Of a stretch of 41,175 bases of DNA, positions 17,533 to 25,532 are shown piece by piece. Source of the stretch: an uncultured bacterium (GTDB lineage Bacteria > Pseudomonadota > Alphaproteobacteria > SP197). The stretch's first letter is position 1. Every line of letters begins with the position of its first letter. The stretch covers positions 1-41,175 of the forward strand of contig CALLQH010000089.1 in assembly GCA_938014945.1 (NCBI GenBank), given 5' to 3'. The notes under the pieces were generated by a model. It saw only the letters and a list, made by a program, of their open reading frames with translations, made no database searches and had not been told where the DNA came from. The translations under genes were made by a program, and so were the position numbers.

Positions 17533-17889
17533 TCAGGCGGCGTCGCGGGAGGTCGGCAGGGGGGTGGCCGGGCGGTGTTCCAGGATCTCCTGGCGGGACG
17601 GCGCGGGACGCTCGGCGAGCTGCTTTTCCAGCTCCTTGATGCGGCGGCGGCGTTCGGACGAGAGCTTGCGGCCGTCGTGGCCGGCGAACCAGCCGATGAT
17701 CACGCCGGCGACGCAGCCCAGCACGAACATGCCGAGCAGCCAGAAGCACAGGGGCAGTTCCGTGAAGGTCCACGGGAAGGGGCTGAGCGAGACGGTGACG
17801 GCCGTCCAGTTGCTCCAGCAGAAGGTGATGAAGGCGAGCCCGAAGATCGAGATCAGAGCCCAGAAGACAACCTTGCCGACCGATTGCAT
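17533..17889 (-). CDS. LapA-domain inner membrane protein
   Basis: A 118-aa protein with two transmembrane helices (VVFWALISIFGLAFITFCW and LCFWLLGMFVLGCVAGVIIGWFAG) followed by a basic coiled-coil-like tail RKLSSERRRRIKELEKQLAE. This is the LapA (DUF1049) architecture, which in enterobacteria helps lipopolysaccharide assembly; that role is not established for alphaproteobacteria. It starts 5 nt after ihfB and is clearly cotranscribed with it, a conserved order. Confidence 0.85.
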   Translation of the reverse strand: MQSVGKVVFWALISIFGLAFITFCWSNWTAVTVSLSPFPWTFTELPLCFWLLGMFVLGCVAGVIIGWFAGHDGRKLSSERRRRIKELEKQLAERPAPSRQEILEHRPATPLPTSRDAA

Positions 17890-17894
17890 GGGGC

Positions 17895-18188
17895 TCAGGC
17901 CCCCGGGGCGTTGTCGTTCAGGCGCTCGCGCAGTTCCTTGCCGGTCTTGAAGAAGGGAAGGTTCTTTTCGTCCACCTTCACCGTGGCCCCGGTGCGCGGG
18001 TTGCGCCCGACACGGGCATTGCGGCGGCGCACGGAGAAGGAGCCGAAACCGCGCAGTTCCACGCGGTCGCCGCGCGACAGCGCGGTCGTGATCTCGTCGA
18101 ACACCGTGTTGACGATGCGCTCGATGTCACGCTGGTAGAGATGGGGATAGCGCTCGGAAAGGCGCGCGATGAGCTCAGACTTCGTCAT
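17895..18188 (-). CDS. ihfB: Integration host factor beta subunit
   Basis: A 97-aa DNA-bending protein of the HU/IHF family. The N terminus MTKSELIARLSERYPHLYQRDIE and the arm RNARVGRNPRTGATVKVDEKNLPFFKTGKELRERLN are those of IHF-beta, with the DNA-intercalating proline in the GRNPRTG arm. It pairs with IHF-alpha, encoded elsewhere. Order rpsA-sppA-ihfB-LapA is standard for this class of bacteria. Confidence 0.95.
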   Translation of the reverse strand: MTKSELIARLSERYPHLYQRDIERIVNTVFDEITTALSRGDRVELRGFGSFSVRRRNARVGRNPRTGATVKVDEKNLPFFKTGKELRERLNDNAPGA

Positions 18189-18250
18189 GACCGACTCCAG
18201 CAGGCGCGGACCGTTCCGCGTCGGTGCCGCCGGGCGTCAGCCGCCCCGCA

Positions 18251-19165
18251 TCACGAACCGTCAGGCTGCCAGAGCGCAAGCAGGCCGTCAAGTGTAAGTG
18301 GTTCTGGTAAAAGGCTTTTTCCGCCCGATCCCAGAATGGCCGCCAGCCACCACTCTTCCTCGTCAATCGTCACCTCGATGACGGGAAGGTCCGCCGGAAC
18401 CTCGTGGTTGGCCGCCAGCCAGGCGCGGGCCTCGCGCTCGCCGCCGATTTCGTCGATCAGGCCGTTGGCCAGCGCCTGATCGCCCGTGTAGATGCGCCCG
18501 TCGGCCAGACGCGCCACATCGGCCTGGGTGAGGTTCGGGCGGCCCTCGGCGACCATCTCCACGAACACGCCCTTCATCTGGTCGACCACGGTCTGGGTCC
18601 AGGCGCGGGCGGCCGGCAGGGTCTCCTCGAAGGGCGAGGGATTGGCCTTGAGCGGATCGCTCTTGATGGCATCGAAGGTGACGCCCAGCTTCTCGAAGAA
18701 GTCGACGACGCTGGTCGTGGGAAAGATGACGCCGATGGAACCGGTGATGGTGCCGCGGCGGGCGATGATGTGGTCGGTGGACGTGGCGATCATGTAGCCG
18801 GCCGAGGCCGCGACATCGTCCATGATGGTGACGACGGGCTTCTTCTCGGCAACGCGCTGCAGCGCGATGGCGAGCGATTCGCCGCCGACGAAGGTGCCGC
18901 CGGGGCTGTCGATGCGCAGGATCAGCGCCTTGACGCTGTCATCCTCGGCAAGTGCGTCGAGCGCTGCCTCACGCTCGGTATCGGTCTCGATGATACCGGA
19001 GACATCGAGCAGGGCGACGTGGTCGCCCGGGGCATCGGTGCCGGCGAAGCGGCCCACCGCGGCCAGGATGGCCGCGGCGACCGCGACGACGAACAGGATG
19101 CGCCAGAGGGTGAGCCGGCGCCGCAACCGCTGACGTTCGATCAACGTATCGGCATCAAGCGGCAT
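18251..19165 (-). CDS. sppA: Signal peptide peptidase SppA (short form)
   Basis: A membrane serine protease of family S49 that degrades cleaved signal peptides, 304 aa. This is the short, single-domain form. One N-terminal membrane helix (LWRILFVVAVAAAILAAVG) anchors it with the protease domain outside. The nucleophile Ser is in DDVAASAGYMIAT and the general-base Lys in FDAIKSDPLKANPSPF. SPGGTFVGGES forms the oxyanion region. It starts 29 nt after rpsA, with AAGGGAG as ribosome-binding site, and no terminator is visible between the two. Confidence 0.93.
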   Translation of the reverse strand: MPLDADTLIERQRLRRRLTLWRILFVVAVAAAILAAVGRFAGTDAPGDHVALLDVSGIIETDTEREAALDALAEDDSVKALILRIDSPGGTFVGGESLAIALQRVAEKKPVVTIMDDVAASAGYMIATSTDHIIARRGTITGSIGVIFPTTSVVDFFEKLGVTFDAIKSDPLKANPSPFEETLPAARAWTQTVVDQMKGVFVEMVAEGRPNLTQADVARLADGRIYTGDQALANGLIDEIGGEREARAWLAANHEVPADLPVIEVTIDEEEWWLAAILGSGGKSLLPEPLTLDGLLALWQPDGS

Positions 19166-19194
19166 GGGCGCCGGTCTCCCTTCTGGTCAGTGGC

Positions 19195-20916
19195 CTACTT
19201 GGACGAGTCGTCCTCGTCCTGCTCGCGGTTGGCAAGCGCGGCACCCAGGATATCGCCCAGGGTGGCGCCGCTGTCGGCGGAGCCGTAGGTCTCCATCGCC
19301 TTCTTCTCTTCCTCGATCTCGAGAGCCTTGATCGAGAGGGAGAGACGGCGCGTGGCCTTGTCGATCGACTGGATCTTGGCATCGATGCGGTCGCCGACGG
19401 CGAAGCGGTCAGGCCGCTGATCGCCGCGCTCGCGCGCCAGATCCGACTTGCGGATGAAGCCGGGCACCTCGTCCACGGTCACCTCGATGCCGCCGTCCGT
19501 GATCTTGGAGACGACGCAGGTGACGACCGAACCGCGCTTGATGCCGTCCATGGCATCGGCGAGCGGATCGGACTCGAGCTGCTTCACACCCAGGCTGATG
19601 CGCTCCTTGTCGATATCGACATCGAGCACCTTGGCCTGGACGCGATCGCCCTTCTTGTAGTCGGCGATGGCTTCCTCACCCGACTTCGCCCACGACAGGT
19701 CCGACATGTGGACCATGCCGTCCAGGTCGTTGCCGAGGTCGATGAACAGACCGAACTCGGTGATGTTCTTGACCTCGCCCTCGACCATGGAGTCGATGGG
19801 GTGGTTGATGACGAAGTCGTCCCAGGGATTCTCCTGGGTCTGCTTGATGCCCAGGCTGATGCGGCGCTTCTCGGCGTCGACATCGAGCACCTCGACTTCG
19901 ACTTCCTGGCTGGTCGAGACGATCTTGCCGGGATGCACGTTCTTGCGCGTCCAGCTCATCTCGGAGACATGGACGAGACCCTCGATCCCGGGCTCCAGCT
20001 CCACGAAGGCGCCGTAGTCGGTGATGTTGGTGACGCGACCCTTGAAGCGCGCGGCGACCGGATACTTGGCGGCAACGCCCTCCCAGGGATCGGCCTCGAG
20101 CTGCTTCATGCCCAGGCTGATGCGCTGGGTCTCCGGATTGAACCGGATGACCTGGACGCGCACGTTCTGGCCGATGGCCAGCGCCTCGGTCGGGTGGTTG
20201 ATGCGCCGCCACGAGATGTCCGTGACATGGAGCAGGCCGTCGAGGCCGCCGAGATCCACGAACGCACCGTAGTCGGTGATGTTCTTGACCACGCCGTCCA
20301 GGATCTGGCCCTCGCGCAGGCCGGCGATGAGATCGGCACGCTGATCGGCACGCTCGTCTTCCAGCACCGAACGGCGCGAGACGACGATGTTGCCGCGGCG
20401 GCGGTCCATCTTGAGGATGCGGAATTCGTGCTCGTCGCCCATGAGCGGGGTGACATCGCGCACGGGGCGGATGTCGACCTGGCTGCCCGGCAGGAACGCC
20501 AGGGCGCCCTTGAGATCGACGGTGAAGCCGCCCTTGACCCGGCTGACGATGACGCCCTTGACCCGGTCGTTGTCGTTGAAGGCGCGCTCGAGCTGGTTCC
20601 AGACCTCCTCGCGGCGGGCCTTCTCGCGCGACAGGACGGTTTCGCCCTGGCGGTTCTCGAGACGCTCCACGAAGACCTCGACGGTGTCGCCGAGCTTGAT
20701 CGTGGGCTTGCCGCCCGGAGGCGTGAATTCACGCAGGGCGATGCGGCCTTCGGCCTTCAGCCCGACGTCGATGAGCACCGAGTCGCCGGTGACGGCGACA
20801 ACCTTGCCCTCCACGACACCGCCTTCGACGATGTCGACGCGCTCGATGTACTCGTTAAAGAGCGCCTCAAAGTCTTCTTCCGGCGCAAGTCCTTGCGCCG
20901 CTTCGTTGCTAGCCAT
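19195..20916 (-). CDS. rpsA: 30S ribosomal protein S1
   Basis: A 573-aa RNA-binding protein that brings mRNA to the ribosome. It contains six S1 (OB-fold) domains: two divergent N-terminal ones that dock on the ribosome, then four regular ones with the repeated signature xxxNITDYGAFVxL, GLVHVSEMSW / GMVHMSDLSW and RISLGxKQ. The acidic tail EQDEDDSSK is common. The start ATG at 20916 has AGGAG (20922-20926) 5 nt upstream. The leader is unusually rich in hairpins, and a further inverted repeat (CGGCGCAAG / CTTGCGCCG, 20881-20900) lies in codons 6-12. S1 represses its own translation in E. coli, so these may be autoregulatory. Confidence 0.97.
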   Translation of the reverse strand: MASNEAAQGLAPEEDFEALFNEYIERVDIVEGGVVEGKVVAVTGDSVLIDVGLKAEGRIALREFTPPGGKPTIKLGDTVEVFVERLENRQGETVLSREKARREEVWNQLERAFNDNDRVKGVIVSRVKGGFTVDLKGALAFLPGSQVDIRPVRDVTPLMGDEHEFRILKMDRRRGNIVVSRRSVLEDERADQRADLIAGLREGQILDGVVKNITDYGAFVDLGGLDGLLHVTDISWRRINHPTEALAIGQNVRVQVIRFNPETQRISLGMKQLEADPWEGVAAKYPVAARFKGRVTNITDYGAFVELEPGIEGLVHVSEMSWTRKNVHPGKIVSTSQEVEVEVLDVDAEKRRISLGIKQTQENPWDDFVINHPIDSMVEGEVKNITEFGLFIDLGNDLDGMVHMSDLSWAKSGEEAIADYKKGDRVQAKVLDVDIDKERISLGVKQLESDPLADAMDGIKRGSVVTCVVSKITDGGIEVTVDEVPGFIRKSDLARERGDQRPDRFAVGDRIDAKIQSIDKATRRLSLSIKALEIEEEKKAMETYGSADSGATLGDILGAALANREQDEDDSSK

Positions 20917-21054
20917 GATGTCTCCTGATGATCCGGAAGCCTTCTGGGCTTCCCATGGCGGACATTTGGGATTTCGCGGGGATTGCTCCCCTGACGAGAT
21001 GACCGCCTTGCCGGCCCGCGGGCCGGATACCGCGCCCTGGGGCGCAGCGGCGCG
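20917..21054 (-). promoter_or_regulatory. Structured 5' leader of rpsA
   Basis: Reading the minus strand, the leader holds in order a 16-bp perfect palindrome CCGGCCCGCGGGCCGG (21011-21026), a stem GGGGA-GCAA-TCCCC with a GNRA loop (20978-20991), and a perfect 7-bp stem GGAAGCC-CAGAA-GGCTTCC (20935-20953) that ends 8 nt before the AGGAG ribosome-binding site. It is a good candidate for translational autoregulation by S1, by analogy with E. coli rpsA, although the sequence is not the same. Confidence 0.5.
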
Positions 21055-21711
21055 CTATATAGCCGTATCGGGCGCGCGCTTCAACCGTTCCGCAACGACC
21101 GCCAGCGCGGCTTCCAGCGCCTGATCGGCATCAAGCGTCGTGGTGTCGATCACCACGGCATCCTCGGCCGGGCGCAGCGGCGCCACCGCGCGGGTGGTGT
21201 CGCGCAGGTCGCGCGCCTCCAGATCGGCAAGAATCGCCCCGAAGGCGACCTCCTCGCCCCTGCTCAGCAGTTCCTGGTAGCGCCGGCGCGCACGCTCGGC
21301 GGCCTGGGCCGTGATGAAGAGCTTCACCGGTGCGCCGGGACAGACAACCGTGCCGATGTCGCGCCCGTCGATCACCGCGCCGGGCGGGGTGGCGGCGAAC
21401 CGGTGCTGGAAATCGAGCAGCGCGGCGCGCACGCCGGCAATGGCGGCAACCACGGAGGCCGCCTCGCCGACCGATTCGTGGCGCAGGCTGGTGCGCGAGA
21501 GGTCTTCTTCGGTGAGCGCCCGCGCCGCGGCTTCCGCGGCGGCCTCGTCGCCCGGGGCGCCGCCCGATTCGAGCAGGCGCGCGGCCGTGGCGCGATAGAG
21601 CAGGCCGCTGTCGAGATGGCGCAGGCCCAGGCGCTCGGCCAGGCGCCGGGCCAGGGTGCCCTTGCCCGCGGCGACGGGACCGTCGACGGCGATGACGACG
21701 GCCGTGCTCAT
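21055..21711 (-). CDS. cmk: Cytidylate kinase
   Basis: A 218-aa P-loop kinase that phosphorylates CMP and dCMP. The Walker A is AVDGPVAAGKGTLARRL; LDSGLLYRA binds the nucleotide monophosphate, VIDGRDIGTVVCPGA is the central conserved segment, and ERARRRYQEL is the lid. The ATG overlaps the aroA stop as ATGA, so aroA and cmk are coupled. A separate promoter for rpsA appears at the end of this gene. Confidence 0.96.
   Translation of the reverse strand: MSTAVVIAVDGPVAAGKGTLARRLAERLGLRHLDSGLLYRATAARLLESGGAPGDEAAAEAAARALTEEDLSRTSLRHESVGEAASVVAAIAGVRAALLDFQHRFAATPPGAVIDGRDIGTVVCPGAPVKLFITAQAAERARRRYQELLSRGEEVAFGAILADLEARDLRDTTRAVAPLRPAEDAVVIDTTTLDADQALEAALAVVAERLKRAPDTAI
21056..21084 (-). promoter_or_regulatory. 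Putative rpsA promoter
   Basis: On the minus strand TTGAAG (21079-21084), a 17-bp spacer and TATATA (21056-21061) form a sigma70-type promoter. The -10 box overlaps the cmk stop codon. A start near 21049 gives a leader of about 133 nt containing all three hairpins. Confidence 0.55.
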
Positions 21712-23054
21712 GTTCCGAAGGCTGCGCCCAGGCCGCCCATGAGGTCGAGGAAGCCGGGGAAGCTGGTCGCCACCGGGGCGATGTCGTCGATGGTGACGGG
21801 GTTCTCGGCAAGCATGCCCAGGACCAGGAAGGACATCGCAATACGGTGATCGAGATGGGTGGCGGCCGTGCCGCCGCCGGCAGGGCGCCCGCCCCGACCG
21901 GTGACGATCATGCCGTCCTCGAGTTCCTCCACCTCGACGCCGTTGGCGGCAAGGCCCGTCGCCATCACCGCCAGACGGTCGCTTTCCTTGACGCGGAGTT
22001 CGGCAAGGCCGGTCATCACCGTGCGGCCCTCGGCGCAGGCCGCGGCGACCGAGAGGATCGGGTATTCGTCGATCATGCTGGGCGCGCGCTGGGCCGGAAC
22101 CTCCACGCCCTTCAGGCGGCCGCCGCGCACGAAGAGGTCGGCGACCGGCTCGCCGCCCTCGTCGCGGGCATCGCGAATCGTGATGTCGGCGCCCATTTCG
22201 AGCAGGGTGTCGATGAGGCCGATGCGCATCGGGTTCATGCCGACGCCGGTGATCGTCACCTCCGAGCCCGGCAGGCAGGCCGCCGCAACCAGGGGAAACG
22301 CCGCAGAGGAAGGATCGCCCGGCACGCGGATGGCGGTGGGGCGCAGTTCCGGCTGGCCCTGCAGGACGATGCGGGTCGCGCCCTCGACTTCCTCGACCGT
22401 GATCTGCGCCCCGAAGGCGCGCAGCATGCGCTCGCTGTGATCGCGGGTCGCCTCGCGCTCGATCACCGTGGTCGCGCCGGGGGCATGGAGCCCGGCCAGC
22501 AGCACCGCCGACTTCACCTGGGCCGAGGGCACGGGCACCTCATAGGTGATGGCCACGGGCGGCACCGCGCCGGTGATGGCAAGCGGCAGGCGATCCCTGG
22601 AGCGGGCAACGACGGTGGCGCCCATCTGCTCCAGCGGGCGCGCGATGCGACCCATGGGGCGTCGCCGCAGGGAGGCATCGCCGGTGAAGAAGGTGGTGAA
22701 GCCGTAGCCCGCGGCCAGGCCCATCAGCAGGCGCACGCCGGTGCCGGCGTTTTCCATGTCGAGCACACCATCGGGCTCGCCCAGGCCGCCGATGCCGCAG
22801 CCGTGGATGCGCCAGCTTCCCGGACCGCCCCGCTCGACGCGGGCCCCGAAGGCGCGCATGGCGCGCGCGGTGGCAAGCACGTCCTCGCCCTCCAGCAGGC
22901 CCTCGACGGCGGTTTCGCCGACCGTGAGGCCGCCCAGGATCAGGGTGCGGTGGGAGATCGACTTGTCGCCGGGCACGGCAATGCGCCCGCTCAGGCGGTC
23001 GCAGGGACGGGCATCGACGGGGCGTGCGGCGGTGCTGGTTGCATCATGTGGCAT
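21708..23054 (-). CDS. aroA: EPSP synthase, class II-like
   Basis: 3-Phosphoshikimate 1-carboxyvinyltransferase of the shikimate pathway, 448 aa from the chosen start. Motifs are PGDKSISHRTLILGGL, DMENAGTGVRLLMGL, GDASLRRRPMGRI, PSAQVKSAVLLAGL, ATRDHSERML, VPGDPSSAAFPL, RAPSMIDEYPIL and RVKESDRLA. The pattern follows the class II enzymes such as CP4, but the residue equivalent to CP4 Ala100 (E. coli Gly96) is Gly in NAGTG. The ATG at 23054 (MPHDATST) has GAGG upstream; starts at 23066 or 23105 are possible. Confidence 0.94.
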   Translation of the reverse strand: MPHDATSTAARPVDARPCDRLSGRIAVPGDKSISHRTLILGGLTVGETAVEGLLEGEDVLATARAMRAFGARVERGGPGSWRIHGCGIGGLGEPDGVLDMENAGTGVRLLMGLAAGYGFTTFFTGDASLRRRPMGRIARPLEQMGATVVARSRDRLPLAITGAVPPVAITYEVPVPSAQVKSAVLLAGLHAPGATTVIEREATRDHSERMLRAFGAQITVEEVEGATRIVLQGQPELRPTAIRVPGDPSSAAFPLVAAACLPGSEVTITGVGMNPMRIGLIDTLLEMGADITIRDARDEGGEPVADLFVRGGRLKGVEVPAQRAPSMIDEYPILSVAAACAEGRTVMTGLAELRVKESDRLAVMATGLAANGVEVEELEDGMIVTGRGGRPAGGGTAATHLDHRIAMSFLVLGMLAENPVTIDDIAPVATSFPGFLDLMGGLGAAFGT

Positions 23055-23119
23055 GGGCGGCCTCATAGCATGGCCGGCAGACAGCCGTAAGACAGTTGCA
23101 AACAACCCCGACTTTGCCT

Positions 23120-23148
23120 TTGACAGGCGGCAGATGAGACGATATTGG
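23120..23148 (+). promoter_or_regulatory. Putative promoter of the TIGR02300 gene
   Basis: A perfect TTGACA (23120-23125), a 17-bp spacer and a weaker TATTGG (23143-23148). It lies in the gap divergent to aroA, about 45 bp before the TTG start. Confidence 0.5.
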
Positions 23149-23193
23149 CGCGCTCCACCTCAGACTTCAGGTCGATCAACGGAGGAACCTACG

Positions 23194-23508
23194 TTGCCCA
23201 AAGTCGAATTGGGAACGAAGCACACCTGCGAATCCTGCGGGGCCAAGTTCTACGACATGAAGAAGACTCCCCCCACCTGCCCGTCGTGCGGCGCGGTGGT
23301 GGAGCTGGAGACCAAGCGCAAGACGCGCGCCCGTCCCGAGGAGGCCAAGCGCAAGCCTGTGCCCGTGAAGGATGTGGAGGTCGAAGACGACGAGGAGGAA
23401 GTGGAGGACATCGACGACGATGCCGCCGATGCCCTGCTCGAGGACGAGGATGACGACGACGATGATGACATCGGCGTCGGCGTCGGCGATGACGACGAGG
23501 AAGACTGA
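23194..23508 (+). CDS. TIGR02300-family zinc-ribbon protein with acidic tail
   Basis: A 104-aa protein of a small alphaproteobacterial family of unknown function (FYDLN-acid type). A zinc ribbon with two CxxC pairs, CESCGAKFYDM and CPSCGAVVE, occupies the first 40 residues. A basic stretch TKRKTRARPEEAKRK follows, and the last 50 residues are almost entirely Asp and Glu. The start is TTG at 23194, supported by GGAGGA 7 nt upstream and by the family N terminus PKVELGTK; the longer frame only reads over aroA. The acidic tail may contact basic protein or mimic nucleic acid; that is speculation. It lies just upstream of tRNA-Ala, as in relatives. Confidence 0.88.
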   Translation: MPKVELGTKHTCESCGAKFYDMKKTPPTCPSCGAVVELETKRKTRARPEEAKRKPVPVKDVEVEDDEEEVEDIDDDAADALLEDEDDDDDDDIGVGVGDDDEED

Positions 23509-23517
23509 GTCAGCCAA

Positions 23518-23551
23518 TTGACGCATCAGGCCTTTCAAGGGCTTGCGTCAA
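23518..23551 (+). terminator. Inverted repeat after the TIGR02300 gene
   Basis: Outer arms TTGACGCA / TGCGTCAA are a perfect 8-bp match; inside, AGGCCT / AGGGCT extends the hairpin with one G-G mismatch. It begins 9 nt after the stop codon. No U tract follows, so it may be a 3' stabiliser or an operator for the tRNA promoter. Confidence 0.4.
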
Positions 23552-23615
23552 CGCAAAGGCGGGCATAGTTTCCCCCGCGCGCGGCACCCAACGCCGCGCC
23601 GGATCAGAGAGTTTC

Positions 23616-23691
<76 letters not shown>

Positions 23692-23697
23692 GAAAAG

Positions 23698-23728
23698 AAG
23701 GCCCGGCTGTATCCAGCCGGGCCTTCCT
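23698..23728 (+). terminator. Terminator after tRNA-Ala
   Basis: A perfect 12-bp stem AAGGCCCGGCTG / CAGCCGGGCCTT with a TATC loop, then CCTTG. It starts 6 nt after the tRNA. Confidence 0.75.
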
Positions 23729-23776
23729 TGATTCCGGGCATGACCGGAGGGTTGCCTCCGGCAGGAAAGGGCACCC

Positions 23777-24583
23777 CTACTTCATCTCGGGAAGAAGGTC
23801 GTCGCTTGTCTCGACTTCGGCGACGGCGATATCCCAGGCCGCCAGCCGGTCCGGCCCCGAAGGATGCGTATCGAACATGTCGGTATGCATGTTGCCGGAT
23901 GATTTCGTGAGCTGGACCCAAAGGCCCCGGGCCCTGTCCAGGTCGTATCCGGCGCGGGCCAGCAGATAGGCCGCGATATAGTCGGCCTCCCGCTCATGTT
24001 CCTTGCTGTAGGAAAGCTGGCCGACTGCGGCGCCGAGCTGGACGGAACTGTCGAGGCCACTGTTGAAGACCGACGGATCGACGTCGCCGCCGGTCGCCGC
24101 GGCCATGATCGCGGTATAGAGAATGGCCGAGACAAGGGCCCCTGCTCCGGCGTTCACCTGCGATTTATCAATATGGCCGGCGATGTGGTGGCCCATCTCG
24201 TGGGCGATCACGGCCGCGACCTCGTCCTCGGTTTTCAGGTATTTGACGAGGCCCTCGTAGATCACGATGCGGTCGGTGCCACTGGCATAGGCGTTGACCT
24301 CGTCGGAGGGATCGAACACCACCTCGAAGCGGCAGGGGCTGTGTCCGGTCTGATTGCACAATGCGAACACTGCATTCTGCAAACGCTGCGCGGCCCGCTG
24401 CACCAGGGCCTGATTCTGACCTGACGTGCGGCGCACGGTATGCAGATCGGGCGCAGCAGCGATCTCGTCGCTGGCGTGCAGCACATCTTCCTGCGAAATC
24501 AGCGGTAATCGGTGCATCGATCCCGCACAGGCCGAAACGGCCAGCGACAGCACAACAACGGCCGGCAGATGCCACGCGCCCAT
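23777..24583 (-). CDS. M48-family metalloprotease lipoprotein
   Basis: A periplasmic zinc protease of 268 aa related to BepA/LoiP. The signal peptide MGAWHLPAVVVLSLAVSAC ends in a lipobox (VSAC), so the mature protein is a lipoprotein. The zinc site is HEMGHH in VIAHEMGHHIAGH, with the third ligand Glu in EHEREADYIAAYLLARAGYD. Such proteins act in envelope quality control and outer-membrane assembly. The ATG at 24583 has GGAGGAG directly upstream; the longer frame to 24790 reads into the neighbour. It is 73 nt downstream of the phosphodiester-glycosidase-like gene. Confidence 0.9.
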   Translation of the reverse strand: MGAWHLPAVVVLSLAVSACAGSMHRLPLISQEDVLHASDEIAAAPDLHTVRRTSGQNQALVQRAAQRLQNAVFALCNQTGHSPCRFEVVFDPSDEVNAYASGTDRIVIYEGLVKYLKTEDEVAAVIAHEMGHHIAGHIDKSQVNAGAGALVSAILYTAIMAAATGGDVDPSVFNSGLDSSVQLGAAVGQLSYSKEHEREADYIAAYLLARAGYDLDRARGLWVQLTKSSGNMHTDMFDTHPSGPDRLAAWDIAVAEVETSDDLLPEMK

Positions 24584-24656
24584 GGCTCTCCTCCCCCGGA
24601 AGATGATTCGAACCACTTTAGGTTGATTGGTCTGCTCTGGCCAAGTCTGTGTGCGA

Positions 24657-25532
24657 TCAGGGCGCGGCAGGTGCCAGGCACATGGCATTGGGCATGTAGC
24701 CCGGCAGTGGGCTGCCCCAGGAAAGTCCCTGCCCCGGCGCCACGATCTGCGCGCTGGAGCCGCCGTCGAGCGCCAGGGCATGAACGACATGCAGACCCGC
24801 GGCGGGCTCCAGGGCCAGGATCAGTTCCGCCAGGGTATGCAGCGACACGGCGCCGCCGCCATCGCGAAAGGCGCCGATAGCGACCAGCCCGCCCCTGCCG
24901 TCGAGGCCGATCGCCAGGCGATTGTCGAGGCGGCCGTCGTCGCGCAGCATGTCGTTCTCACCATCGGCAACGACGATGGGAGAGGACTGGATGGCCTGGT
25001 CGGGCGCCGATGACGGGTCGAAGGCGGCAAGCGGCACCACGGTGCTGTCATGGCCACGGCGCTCCAGCACGCCGCCCCAGCGGCGCGCGGCGAACGCTGA
25101 AAGCTCCACACCATCGCCCACGGCAAGGCCGAGCGGCGCATACCCGCCACCATCGCGGGCGGCAAAGAAGCCGCCGCTGGTGACCACCGGGGCGCCGTCG
25201 CAATCGAGAGCCTCAAGCAGAGCCTGCCGCAACCCGGACGCGTCCACCGGAACGACCCGCCAGCCGGCCGCGCCGCCGGGAACAACGGCCACGACCAGCT
25301 CCAGCGGGCGCGCTGCGCCGGCGCGGTCCTCGATGCGCCAGATGAGCAGACGGGCGCCCCCGGAGAGGGCAATCTCCTCCATCGGTGCGCCGGGCAGAAG
25401 TCCGGCGGGATCGGCCGCGCGGGCGGGCAGCCCCTGCCCCGCCAGACACAGCAGGGCGATGCCGAGGATGCGGCGCAGCCGCCCTGCAAGCCGCAACGGC
25501 GCCCTAGAGGTCGTTGCGGGCGACAACGCCAT
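24657..25532 (-). CDS. Secreted phosphodiester glycosidase-family (NAGPA-like) protein
   Basis: A 291-aa exported protein with a NAGPA/DUF2233-type domain. Supporting segments are APVVTSGGFFAARDGGGYAPLGLAVGDG, RLAIGLDGRGGLVAIG and the family hallmark ALALDGGSSAQI. Relatives hydrolyse phosphodiester-linked sugars or have unknown substrates. The ATG at 25532 overlaps the amidohydrolase stop by 29 nt. A TTG at 25496, with AGGG 5 nt upstream, would give a cleaner signal peptide (MRLAGRLRRILGIALLCLAG…ARA) and may be the real start. It belongs to the amidohydrolase transcription unit. Confidence 0.8.
   Translation of the reverse strand: MALSPATTSRAPLRLAGRLRRILGIALLCLAGQGLPARAADPAGLLPGAPMEEIALSGGARLLIWRIEDRAGAARPLELVVAVVPGGAAGWRVVPVDASGLRQALLEALDCDGAPVVTSGGFFAARDGGGYAPLGLAVGDGVELSAFAARRWGGVLERRGHDSTVVPLAAFDPSSAPDQAIQSSPIVVADGENDMLRDDGRLDNRLAIGLDGRGGLVAIGAFRDGGGAVSLHTLAELILALEPAAGLHVVHALALDGGSSAQIVAPGQGLSWGSPLPGYMPNAMCLAPAAP

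Noticed and set aside
23419..23500. GAC/GAT-rich repeat tract in the TIGR02300 gene
   Set aside because: It encodes the acidic Asp/Glu tail; not a CRISPR or microsatellite of separate interest.
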